Source of the DNA: CAYUET01 sp964443875
GTDB lineage: Bacteria > Auribacterota > JAFGBW01
Direction: 5' to 3'
Assembly: GCA_964443875.1 (NCBI GenBank)
Contig: CAYUET010000011.1
Location: 31,666 to 95,665 of the forward strand
Length of the DNA: 64,000 nt
Shown here: in pieces, positions 17,192 to 25,060 of the stretch
How the letters are laid out: every line of letters begins with the position of its first letter
Numbering within the stretch: position 1 is the stretch's first letter
The notes under the pieces: model-generated
Told to the model about the DNA's origin: nothing
The model's database searches: none
The model's input: only the letters and a program-made list of their open reading frames with translations
Position numbers and translations under genes: made by a program

Positions 17192-20131
17192 ATGAAAATA
17201 CTGTCCGGAAAAAATTTTATACTCCTCTTCTTTTTCCTGGCGCTTACGCTTTCCAGCACAGCTAAGCTGCTTCCCCATTTTTTCGAAAAGATCCCCTATA
17301 CCCACTATGATAACCATCCTTATTCCCTGAAAACAAATATCCAGGGAGACCATCTGCAATGGTTTTATCACCTGAATCTTTTTGAAAAGGCTGTGAAGGG
17401 TTCTGTTCCCTGGTTTTCAGAGGGCTATCAATTCACTACCCCTTATCAGCTGAAATTCATCAACCTTTATTTTCCCCCGCAGGGCCAGCTCGATTATCTT
17501 TTCTCCTTCCTGGGCTCCATTGGCGCCTATAATTTTCTGATTCTCCTTTCCACATTCCTGTCCCTTCTCGGCGGGTATGCCTATTTCAGAACCCTGCAAT
17601 TAAGTTCCTGGGGGGCCTTGATTTCCGCCCTCATTTTTACTTTCTTTCCCTACCGCATGTCAGCCCTTTACGGAGGCCATCCAGCAGGCATGTTTATTCC
17701 CTATATCCCTTTATTTTTCCTCTTTCTGGAAAAAACCCTGGTTTCAAAAAGCCTGATTTCTTCCTTTCTCTGCGGAGCTCTCCTCTTCTGTTTTGCAGCC
17801 TCTGAGCCTCATTACCATTATTATCTCGCCCTGCTTTTACCTCTTTATGTTCTCTATGTGTATATCCGTGAACACCACAATCCTGCGCCGTCTGACGTGA
17901 ACCGCTCTTTCACTTCCGGGTATCCGGGGGCTTCTTCACTCTCCTTTAAAGACTGTTTTTTTCTTTTTAATGCCCTGACCGCCCTTTTTTCCTTTCTTCT
18001 GATTTTCGGCTTAAGAAGAGCCGAGAGCTCCTTTATTCCGATCCTTCTTCTGTCACTTCTGGGAACCGCTGCGGCCTATGGACTTCTTTCCCTTCTGACC
18101 TTCCGCATGCTGAACCTTTTGGGTTCAGACGTTCAGGTTTCCCAGGTTCTGAAAAAAATGCAGGGGCTCTGCCTGCCCTTCTATCTTTATGTTCTTCAGC
18201 TCTTCAGAGACACCCCCCACCTGGGAACATTGATCTTTGCTCTCTTTGTCCTGGCTTTCCTCCTGCAGATCCTTATTCCTGTTCTGCTCCTTCATTACAA
18301 AGTCATGCTCCGGCAAAGCATTCAGCACCTCACTCATTTTTCAAAATTTATCGCCAGACGCCTGTTCATCCTTCTCCCTTTCATCGTATGGCTCGCTCTC
18401 TCTGTTTTGTACGGCTTTCATATCAAAAATAATTCCCTGGATACCTCTACTGTCAGCAAGGGAAGGTCCTTATCGGAAATCAGACTTTTTTCCCCTTCTT
18501 TGCAGGATTTGGCGATCCCCCTTCACCCTGTTGCCTCTAAATTTGTGCATCATGGTTTTACGGCTTATTTTCTCGGTTTCCTGGGCCTTTATCTTTTTAT
18601 CAGAAAAAAATCCCGGAGCTCCCACCCCCNNNNNNNNNNCTTTCTCTTTTCCTTCATCACCAGCTTTGGACCCAATGTAAGCATTCCTCCGTTTTTTGAA
18701 CTCGCCCGGAAATACATCCCCTATTTCGGCTATATCCGCAGCCCCATTAAAATCATAGTCTTTTCCGGCTTAGCACTGGCCATCCTCTGCGGTTATGCCC
18801 TGACCTCTATCCGAAACCTGCCACTGAAAATAATTCTGTTTTTATGCACCCTTGCAGAATTCCTTTACATTCAGCACCCCTATGGACTCTGTACCCTGGA
18901 TAAAAAAAACTCCATACTTCAGGAACTTAAATCCGATAAGGGGAAAGGGGTTATTCTCTATCTTCCTTTATGGCCGGGCAACAGCAGCTGGGAATCGCTT
19001 TATCAATTTTATTCCTTAACCACGGAACGCCTCATGATCAACGGTTATCAGCCTGCAGTTTCCAGAAAGTATATCACAGAGGTTGCCGATGCCCTCTACA
19101 GCCTGAACCTGGGGATTCTCTCGGAATCTCAATATCATTTATTACAGAAGCTTAAAGTTACGGATATTGTTTTTCACAAAGAGGCTTTTCCCAAAAAAAT
19201 CAGCCCCTTTCCGCATTCCTTTACCACCTCCAATCTCCTGAACTCCCCCTACCTGACGCTCCTCCGTTATGACGCCCCCCTGTACCACTTTAAATTAAAT
19301 GACTCCCCCCTTTCATCTCCCCCATCTGCTTATTCCTCCGCTTACGGAGTTATTCTGGAAGGAGAATCTTTTCTGGGAACCTCTGCTTCTGCCCTTAAAG
19401 ATCCGGGAGCTTCATCGGCTGCGGTTCTGTACCTTTCACCGAATCAAAATATGAGCGTCTCTCTTGAAAGATTTTTTCCGGCAGGACAGTACCAGTTATT
19501 CTGTTCAGGAAAAATCCCCCTGAACAGTGAAGATAACTCTCTACAGCTAAGAATAAAAGAAGGTGGAAAACAAAACCTTATTGATTTAACTCACGCCTCA
19601 CTGAAAAAACCTGTAACCTTCACACTCTCTCAGTCTTCTTTTGTCTGCTTTGAACTCTTTAATAATACCTGCCACCCTCTTGAACTGGACTACCTCTATA
19701 TTCTCTTTGATTCTGAAAAAGATCCCTTATTATCGTTCTCGCTGACGGACGGTTATTATATGGGAGAATTGAATTCCGGGCAGCCCGTGAAGGTATTGGA
19801 AACAGATTCCAGTCTTTATGGACAGGGCTCTGCCTTTTCCGGCCCAAACCGGCTGTTTGAGGCTGGAAACTACGAGGTCCATTTTCAACTGAAGGGCTCC
19901 TTTGAAAAATCAGAAAAGCCTGTTGTATTGCTTCAGATCACGGATTCAAGCGGAACGGTTATTCTGAAAGAAAAGAAGCTCTTTGCCGAAAGCCTCAACC
20001 ACAAAGAATTTCAAACCATTCCCCTCCCCTTCACGATTGCCTCCCCGCAAATCATTAATTTTAATATCCTGTATCAGGGAACAGGAAAACTCTTTTCAAG
20101 GGATTTTTCTTTTGTCAGGAAAGATTCCTGA
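17192..20131 (+). CDS. Large polytopic membrane protein (YfhO/GT-C-like) with two C-terminal beta-sandwich domains; interrupted by assembly gap
   Basis: 979 codons if the 10 N at 18630-18639 are taken at face value. Residues 1-560 contain about a dozen membrane segments. The first outside loop has Asp-rich and aromatic motifs (THYDNHPYSL, QGDHLQWFYHL) as in GT-C glycosyltransferases of the YfhO type, which use a lipid-linked sugar. Residues about 560-720 are soluble; two beta-rich modules follow at roughly 710-840 and 850-979 (GEYMG-like turns, FPAGQYQLFCSG and FEAGNYEVHFQLKG), resembling carbohydrate-binding sandwiches. Enzymatic activity is inference. N gaps are often placeholders, so length and frame across the gap are not proven, although both sides fit one protein. 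Its 3' end overlaps the convergent ABC gene by 58 bases. An AGGAC lies before the ATG. Confidence 0.7.
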   Translation: MKILSGKNFILLFFFLALTLSSTAKLLPHFFEKIPYTHYDNHPYSLKTNIQGDHLQWFYHLNLFEKAVKGSVPWFSEGYQFTTPYQLKFINLYFPPQGQLDYLFSFLGSIGAYNFLILLSTFLSLLGGYAYFRTLQLSSWGALISALIFTFFPYRMSALYGGHPAGMFIPYIPLFFLFLEKTLVSKSLISSFLCGALLFCFAASEPHYHYYLALLLPLYVLYVYIREHHNPAPSDVNRSFTSGYPGASSLSFKDCFFLFNALTALFSFLLIFGLRRAESSFIPILLLSLLGTAAAYGLLSLLTFRMLNLLGSDVQVSQVLKKMQGLCLPFYLYVLQLFRDTPHLGTLIFALFVLAFLLQILIPVLLLHYKVMLRQSIQHLTHFSKFIARRLFILLPFIVWLALSVLYGFHIKNNSLDTSTVSKGRSLSEIRLFSPSLQDLAIPLHPVASKFVHHGFTAYFLGFLGLYLFIRKKSRSSHPXXXXFLFSFITSFGPNVSIPPFFELARKYIPYFGYIRSPIKIIVFSGLALAILCGYALTSIRNLPLKIILFLCTLAEFLYIQHPYGLCTLDKKNSILQELKSDKGKGVILYLPLWPGNSSWESLYQFYSLTTERLMINGYQPAVSRKYITEVADALYSLNLGILSESQYHLLQKLKVTDIVFHKEAFPKKISPFPHSFTTSNLLNSPYLTLLRYDAPLYHFKLNDSPLSSPPSAYSSAYGVILEGESFLGTSASALKDPGASSAAVLYLSPNQNMSVSLERFFPAGQYQLFCSGKIPLNSEDNSLQLRIKEGGKQNLIDLTHASLKKPVTFTLSQSSFVCFELFNNTCHPLELDYLYILFDSEKDPLLSFSLTDGYYMGELNSGQPVKVLETDSSLYGQGSAFSGPNRLFEAGNYEVHFQLKGSFEKSEKPVVLLQITDSSGTVILKEKKLFAESLNHKEFQTIPLPFTIASPQIINFNILYQGTGKLFSRDFSFVRKDS
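18630..18639. other. Assembly gap (10 N)
   Basis: Ten undetermined bases inside the membrane-protein gene, following a C-rich run. This is typical of a scaffold join of unknown true length. Confidence 0.98.
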
Positions 20132-21864
20132 CCTTTTAAAAAGGGAAGAGAAAATAGTCTGAACAGATGCTGATAAAGCCCGGATTCATTTATCAATTCT
20201 TCATGGGTTCCGCTTTCTTTTATTTTTCCCTCATCCATCAGATAGATCCGGTCAACATAAGGGGCATAATTCAATTGATGGGTGATGCCTATCACAGTAC
20301 GCGAATCCTCCCTGGTTATAAAATAATCCGTCATCTGCCCTGCGGCGACCAGATCCTGGCTGGATAAAGGTTCATCAAAGAGATAAAGGGGAACTTTTTT
20401 TAATTTGGCCCGTATCAGGCTGATTCTCTGCTGTTCCCCCAAGGACAGGCCATTCCCTTTTTTGAGCATTCCCGGAGAACGTGAAGAAAGCTGATTCAGA
20501 TGATAACGGTTCAGAATGCTTTCAAGTTCCCGTGAGGAATATTTTTTGGAGGGATCAATATTGATTCTTAAACTGCCCTGAAAAACATGTTTATCCTGTT
20601 CAATGACAGAAAGTATTTTTGAAAGCTGCGAATAACTCCACTCTTTCAGATTCTTTCCATAGATATAAATTTCCCCCTCATATGCGGAATAATATTTTAC
20701 CAGAAGGCGTATGAGAGTCGATTTCCCGGCCCCATTAAGGCCGACAATAAGAACCCTTTCCCCTTTTCCTATTGAAAGAGAAATATTATTCAGCAGGACG
20801 GTTCCATTTAAGGAAAACGTGAGATTCCGGATTTCCACAGCCAGATTTTTTTTATCGGAATGAGTACGGTTTTGATCTGAACCAGTGCACCCCGAAGGAA
20901 GATAACGGTTCATTTCCATTTCAAAGGACTTAATGCGCTCGTAAACCGCAGCGCCGGACTGAAAAAAAGTCAGGGAAGCCGAAATCTGCATTAAAGGCTG
21001 AAAAAAGCTCTGCAGGAGAATATAAAACGCCAGAAGATCTCCAAGGGAAAGGATTTCCACGATGGCAAACCAGGCGCCTGTTCCGAGAGTAAGTGTAAAG
21101 GAAAACATCAGACATATAAACATGAGAGACATGAAAAGACTCTGGGATATTTTCTGATCCGTATTGCTCCTGTTGATGGCATAGCTCAGACGTTTATGTC
21201 TGGATAAAACAAACGACTCAAGATTGTTGATCTGAAAAATCGAAAGCTTGTTCAGGGTTTCACTGAAAAAGGAATGTAATCCGGCCACACTTTCCTGTAA
21301 TGCCTTTGTCTTTTGCTTGTTTGCCCTGTGAAGTATCATGAAAAAAAATACGAAAAAAGGGACCCCTGAAAAGGCGGCAAGAGTCAGTTTCCACTGAATA
21401 ATCAAAAGTCCGGCGAACAAAGCGGCAAGCATTAAAACAGAGGCAATCCCCTGAACCACCCCCTGTTGTACGGTTTCAAAAATTTTCTGAAAATCATTTA
21501 CAAAAAGAGAGGTTATTTCCTGGGATTTCTGATGAGAAACCATTCCGGCGGGGATGGTTACTATTTTTCTGAAAAGATCTGTCCTTAAGCGTGTTACAAC
21601 GCCATTTGCAAGGAAGGAAGCATATTTTTCCTGATAATAATGGCACACTCCCCTGAAAACAACCGAGCAAAGAACGAAGCCGATAAAGACGAGAATCATT
21701 TCCGGCTCTTTTTTCGGGACAACTTCATTCCATAAAAATTTCACGCTGAAAGGAAACACCAGACCCAATACGGAAGACAAAAGGGCCAGAAACGTAATCG
21801 GCCCGGATAACCGCAGATCCGGAAACAATAATTTTATGAACTTAAGATAATTTTTCATATTCAT
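20074..21864 (-). CDS. ABC exporter (fused permease-ATPase), last gene of the peptide cluster
   Basis: 596 residues. Six membrane segments in the first 310 residues make a type-I exporter domain; the ATPase follows with Walker A GLNGAGKST (375-383), signature LSLGEQQR and Walker B LYLFDEP. No C39 peptidase domain is present, so any leader would be removed by another protease or not at all. The start overlaps the end of the radical SAM maturase by 23 bases, which ties the two by translation. In this context the likely cargo is the modified Cys-rich peptide encoded at 23237-23344. Such half-transporters work as homodimers in the inner membrane. Confidence 0.9.
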   Translation of the reverse strand: MNMKNYLKFIKLLFPDLRLSGPITFLALLSSVLGLVFPFSVKFLWNEVVPKKEPEMILVFIGFVLCSVVFRGVCHYYQEKYASFLANGVVTRLRTDLFRKIVTIPAGMVSHQKSQEITSLFVNDFQKIFETVQQGVVQGIASVLMLAALFAGLLIIQWKLTLAAFSGVPFFVFFFMILHRANKQKTKALQESVAGLHSFFSETLNKLSIFQINNLESFVLSRHKRLSYAINRSNTDQKISQSLFMSLMFICLMFSFTLTLGTGAWFAIVEILSLGDLLAFYILLQSFFQPLMQISASLTFFQSGAAVYERIKSFEMEMNRYLPSGCTGSDQNRTHSDKKNLAVEIRNLTFSLNGTVLLNNISLSIGKGERVLIVGLNGAGKSTLIRLLVKYYSAYEGEIYIYGKNLKEWSYSQLSKILSVIEQDKHVFQGSLRINIDPSKKYSSRELESILNRYHLNQLSSRSPGMLKKGNGLSLGEQQRISLIRAKLKKVPLYLFDEPLSSQDLVAAGQMTDYFITREDSRTVIGITHQLNYAPYVDRIYLMDEGKIKESGTHEELINESGLYQHLFRLFSLPFLKGQESFLTKEKSLEKSFPVP

Positions 21865-23146
21865 CTTTTAAGGATTCAGGAAGAAATGTTTCAAAAATTT
21901 TTCTGGGGCACACCGTACTGAAAAGATCATTGTTTTCCAGGTACGCATTATAATAGCATCCTCCCTGACATAAAGGCAGATACGTACAGGGATAACACTT
22001 TTTCCACTGAGGATTGTCCAATACCTTCTGATTAAAAGCATTAAACTCCTCGCCGTAAACACTTCCCACACAAAATTTACTTATCCCAACGCTTACAGGG
22101 CATTTATAAATAGCTCCGTCCGGGGCAACAGTAATAAAACTCTTCTCCAGTTTAAAAGGACACTTCTGCATGCCGAACCGGCTTTTGCTGTCTTTGAAAT
22201 TATTTTTCTTCATGGCGTCCCTGATCCGGAGATAATTCTGATAAAAACTTTTTTCCGAAGGGGCGTAACAGTGTTCATGAGTACTGCAATTCTGATGATT
22301 ATCCATCACATTACCGAAAGTCATGGAATGAATCCGCTCTTTGACCGGATGTTTCCCAAGATAATCAATAAGCTCAATAATTCCGGGAAAATTTGAATCC
22401 GTGATATTCCCGCTTATTAAAATTTTCACGCCCTCTGTCTGACGAACGATATTGTCCATGATCGTGGAAAAAGTACCCTGCCCCCCCTTTAAGGGACGGG
22501 TTCTGTTATGCCATTCTTCGGTCCCATCCAAAGTAATCCTGTAAAAATCCAATCCCAGTTTTTTAAGGGCATCCGTATCCTTTTTCCGGATCAAAAATCC
22601 GTTGGTGACAATTCCGAATTTAAAATTTATTTTTTCTTGTTCAGAAAAATCCTTTAAATTTGTTGCGATATTAAAAATACTCTGTTTATTGAGTAAGGGT
22701 TCTCCTCCGTAAAAAAACAAATGAATGGTTTCTGATCGATTTTTCCGGGCCTCGCTTCGGATCCAGCGGCACAAACTCCGGGCTGTATAAGCGGACATAT
22801 CCCTCAAAGAAGGAGATGTTTTTTTTTCAAAACAGTAAAGACAGTCAAAGTTGCATTGAAAAGTGGTTAAAACCGTTATCGTCAGGTGCTTCTTGTCATA
22901 ACAAAGATCCTTGAACCAATTTTCCAGAATCTGCATTTCATCCGCATGATCCGGAACACAAAACCCATCCTCCAGTAACGCCGAAAAATCAGTCTCTTCA
23001 AGGGAAAGTCTTTCCCCTGAACGGACCAATAAATCGGATAAGGTATTTTCAAAAATCCCCATGGCCTGAGTTCTTGTGTTGTAAATCAGGGATTCCCCTG
23101 GAGAAGGGAAACCGGGAATTCTTAAATTATAGACGGAAGATTTCAT
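21842..23146 (-). CDS. Radical SAM/SPASM peptide maturase
   Basis: 434 residues. Residues 1-85 form an N-terminal region of the kind found in peptide maturases (YNTRTQAMGIFENTLSDLL). The radical SAM CX3CX2C cluster is C98, C102, C105 (QCNFDCLYCF), followed by FFYGGEPLL, VTNGFL and LDGTEEWHNRTRP. The SPASM region begins near CPFKLEKSFITVAPDG and continues with YKCPVS, KFCVGS, CYPC, LPLCQGGCYYN and a final CPRK, enough Cys for two more Fe-S clusters. Such enzymes install thioether, C-C or related crosslinks in ribosomally made peptides. The adjacent Cys-containing peptide upstream is the obvious substrate. AGGGG lies before the ATG. Confidence 0.93.
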   Translation of the reverse strand: MKSSVYNLRIPGFPSPGESLIYNTRTQAMGIFENTLSDLLVRSGERLSLEETDFSALLEDGFCVPDHADEMQILENWFKDLCYDKKHLTITVLTTFQCNFDCLYCFEKKTSPSLRDMSAYTARSLCRWIRSEARKNRSETIHLFFYGGEPLLNKQSIFNIATNLKDFSEQEKINFKFGIVTNGFLIRKKDTDALKKLGLDFYRITLDGTEEWHNRTRPLKGGQGTFSTIMDNIVRQTEGVKILISGNITDSNFPGIIELIDYLGKHPVKERIHSMTFGNVMDNHQNCSTHEHCYAPSEKSFYQNYLRIRDAMKKNNFKDSKSRFGMQKCPFKLEKSFITVAPDGAIYKCPVSVGISKFCVGSVYGEEFNAFNQKVLDNPQWKKCYPCTYLPLCQGGCYYNAYLENNDLFSTVCPRKIFETFLPESLKDEYEKLS

Positions 23147-23181
23147 GCCCCTCCCAAAGATATTTGGATGAAAAAAACAGG

Positions 23182-23224
23182 TTCAAAAAACTAAACCGAT
23201 GACATTTTTATATGCCACCGGTTT
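23182..23224 (-). terminator. Attenuator-like hairpin between peptide and maturase genes
   Basis: On the minus strand AAACCGGTGGCA (23224-23213) pairs over 12 positions, two of them G-U, with TGTCATCGGTTT (23204-23193). The loop is 8 bases and AGTTTTTTG follows. A partial terminator here would give more peptide mRNA than maturase mRNA, as is common in such clusters. Confidence 0.7.
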
Positions 23225-23236
23225 ATTGCGAAGGAG

Positions 23237-23344
23237 TTAAGCTTCCGGAGCCGGGAAAAAATCTACAGGAAGACACAAACAGCAGGGACTGGAAGTAACA
23301 TTAACAGAATTTCTGACTCCCTTCTTAATTATCCTGTATTTCAT
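23237..23344 (-). CDS. 35-residue Cys-rich precursor peptide of a putative radical SAM-modified natural product
   Basis: ATG at 23344 to TAA at 23237. AAGGAG lies 6 bases before the ATG, one of the best ribosome-binding sites in the window. The start lies inside the last codons of the solute-binding-protein gene, a 20-base overlap in another frame. The N-terminal half is basic (MKYRIIKKGVRNS) and would be the leader. The C-terminal half reads SPCCLCLPVDFFPAPEA, with Cys at 21, 22 and 24 and an acidic, Pro/Phe-rich end. A maturase and an exporter follow directly, and an attenuator hairpin comes next after the stop. I do not recognise a named precursor family. No product can be predicted with confidence; thioether crosslinks from the Cys are plausible. 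Confidence 0.8.
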   Translation of the reverse strand: MKYRIIKKGVRNSVNVTSSPCCLCLPVDFFPAPEA

Positions 23345-24956
23345 ACTTCTCTCCTTTTCTTAAGATGATTTGGCTTAAATCTTTCAAATAGAAAGAATAT
23401 GCAAATTTTATTCCAGAATAATCCAGACGGGCATTAAAAACATAATAATTTAAAGGATGGACCAGAAAAATAAATCTTTTTTCCTCATCAATCATCTTTA
23501 AAAGTTCCATGAGCATCTGATACTTAAAAGAAGAATCCTTCCTTTGCTGCATTTTCCAGTATTTTTCAGAAAAAAGATCTGAATTTTCCATTAGAAAAGC
23601 CTTATTTCCCATCTCTTTCAGCCAGTAGATTAAAGAGCGTTCTTTGAAGCCTATGGTCTTTTCACATAGAGCAAAATCAAAAGCAGAGTCATAATAAACC
23701 TTCTGTGCCCATTCCTCTGGATTCTTATAAAGAATAATCTCCACTTTAATTCCCGCTTTTTTGAATTGGGTTTTGATCACTTTGGAAAGATTCAGATATT
23801 CTTTTGAATCATTACTGATACTTAATTTCAAAATAAATGGACGGCCTTCTTTTTCAAGTATTCCATCCTCATCCGTATCCTGAAAACCAAGTTTATTTAA
23901 GGTCTTCAAAGGATCGTCAACAAATGATTTTTCCTGAGAATAACCCGGAGGATTGTTCAGCAAAGGGCCCTCCACAGGCATGGCATGTCCCTTAAAAACC
24001 TTCTGAACAAGTTCCTCTTTATTGATGAGAGATGAAAGGATGCAGCGCACCTTTTTATCCTTCAGAAAAGACTGATTCCCATTCAAAATCAGCATGAAGC
24101 ATTTCAGATCCATTAACTGAACAATACTGCACCAGTCCGCCTTCTCAAGCATGGATAGCTGTTCATGATCCAGTTTCATATAAAGATCTACTTCTCTTCT
24201 CATAAAGCCCGACCACAGCGCTTTCTTGTTAGGATAAGACCGAAAAAAAAGATATTCCGGGTTCCCTTTTTCTGCATAATATTTTTCATTTCTGCGCAGA
24301 AGCACACTCCCGTCTTCCTTCATTTCAATAAAACGATAAGGCCCCGCTCCAACGGGATTAAGGGAAAATTTAGATTTTTTTATATGGGAAGGAAAAATCC
24401 ACAGGGAAAAATAATATTCCGGGGATGGAAAAACCTTATTAAAAGTAAAAATAATGGTGTTCCTGCCTTCCAGCTCTATGGACTTGATAAAAGAAAAATA
24501 ACTCAACCCTTTCGAAGAATCCGGCTTCATATAGGTTTCATAACTGTTTTTCACATCCTGAAGGGTTACGAGACTGCCATCATGAAAACAGGCATTATTT
24601 CTTAATACAAAGCGTATGGATTTAAAATCATCCGAAACACTCCATTTTTCAGCCAGATCAGGCACTACCTTATCATCTGAAGAAGAGAATTTTATCAATC
24701 CGGAATGAATGAACTGCAGGGGCAATATATTGTCAGAGTCATGGACAGAAAGGTGATTCAATCCGATTTGCCTGTTTAATACCCCCCCAATTCGTAAAGT
24801 ATTGCCCTGAGTATGGGGCGGTGGAGGCAATGGAGACCGGATGATCCAGTAACAGAGAAATACTGAAAAAAAGCATAACAGAAAAAAAACAAAAAAAATA
24901 CTTTTTTTTAAATGAACAGCGCTCAATCGGATATCCGCCTCTTCCCTATATTGCAC
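23325..24956 (-). CDS. Membrane-anchored family-5 extracellular solute-binding protein
   Basis: Up to 543 residues. A single hydrophobic segment (about 20-44) anchors it, followed by an SBP_bac_5 domain (OppA/NikA type): LRIGGVLNRQIG, VPDLAEKWSVSDDFKSIRFVLR, FHDGSLVTLQDVKNSYE, NPVGAGPYRF, VRCILSSLINKEELVQKVF, FDFALCEKTIG. Such proteins bind oligopeptides, nickel or metallophores in the periplasm. No cognate permease or ATPase genes are nearby. The apparent start is a GTG inside the 21-bp repeat array and lacks a ribosome-binding site; a TTG at 24926 is an alternative, so the start is uncertain. Placement directly before the peptide gene suggests that it binds the exported product or its complex. 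MbnE of methanobactin operons belongs to the same family. Confidence 0.85.
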   Translation of the reverse strand: MQYREEADIRLSAVHLKKSIFFVFFLLCFFSVFLCYWIIRSPLPPPPHTQGNTLRIGGVLNRQIGLNHLSVHDSDNILPLQFIHSGLIKFSSSDDKVVPDLAEKWSVSDDFKSIRFVLRNNACFHDGSLVTLQDVKNSYETYMKPDSSKGLSYFSFIKSIELEGRNTIIFTFNKVFPSPEYYFSLWIFPSHIKKSKFSLNPVGAGPYRFIEMKEDGSVLLRRNEKYYAEKGNPEYLFFRSYPNKKALWSGFMRREVDLYMKLDHEQLSMLEKADWCSIVQLMDLKCFMLILNGNQSFLKDKKVRCILSSLINKEELVQKVFKGHAMPVEGPLLNNPPGYSQEKSFVDDPLKTLNKLGFQDTDEDGILEKEGRPFILKLSISNDSKEYLNLSKVIKTQFKKAGIKVEIILYKNPEEWAQKVYYDSAFDFALCEKTIGFKERSLIYWLKEMGNKAFLMENSDLFSEKYWKMQQRKDSSFKYQMLMELLKMIDEEKRFIFLVHPLNYYVFNARLDYSGIKFAYSFYLKDLSQIILRKGEKYEIQDN

Positions 24957-25015
24957 AATTTATTGTGCACTTTGCACATTTTATTGTGCACTTTGCACAT
25001 TTTATTGTGCACTTT
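24953..25015 (-). repeat. Three tandem 21-bp palindromic repeats (operator array or leader hairpins)
   Basis: Three contiguous 21-base units at 24953, 24974 and 24995; units 2 and 3 are identical and unit 1 differs by one base. Each holds the dyad TGCACAA-TTTA-TTGTGCA (perfect in unit 1, one mismatch in the others), and adjacent units create a second dyad TGTGCA-CTT-TGCACA. A period of 21 bp places the sites on one face of the helix. The TGCAC...GTGCA ends resemble NtrC-type sites. The array lies just upstream of, or in the leader of, the binding-protein/peptide/maturase operon. Confidence 0.85.
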
Positions 25016-25029
25016 TTCTCTATTTTCTC

Positions 25030-25060
25030 ATTATAAGAATAACCGCAGGCACATCCTCAA
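25030..25060 (-). promoter_or_regulatory. Putative promoter for the peptide operon
   Basis: TATAAT at 25035-25030 on the minus strand, with TTGAGG (25060-25055) 19 bases upstream. Transcription would start near 25023, leaving the 21-bp repeats in the 5' leader at about +8 to +70. The long spacer makes this a tentative call. Confidence 0.35.

Noticed and set aside
24953..25015. CRISPR array
   Set aside because: The units are contiguous with no variable spacers and no cas genes are nearby.
24800..25060. Sigma-54 promoter for the peptide operon
   Set aside because: No GG-N10-GC on the minus strand near the array; only a sigma70-like TATAAT was found, so control by the NtrC-like protein there remains unproven.
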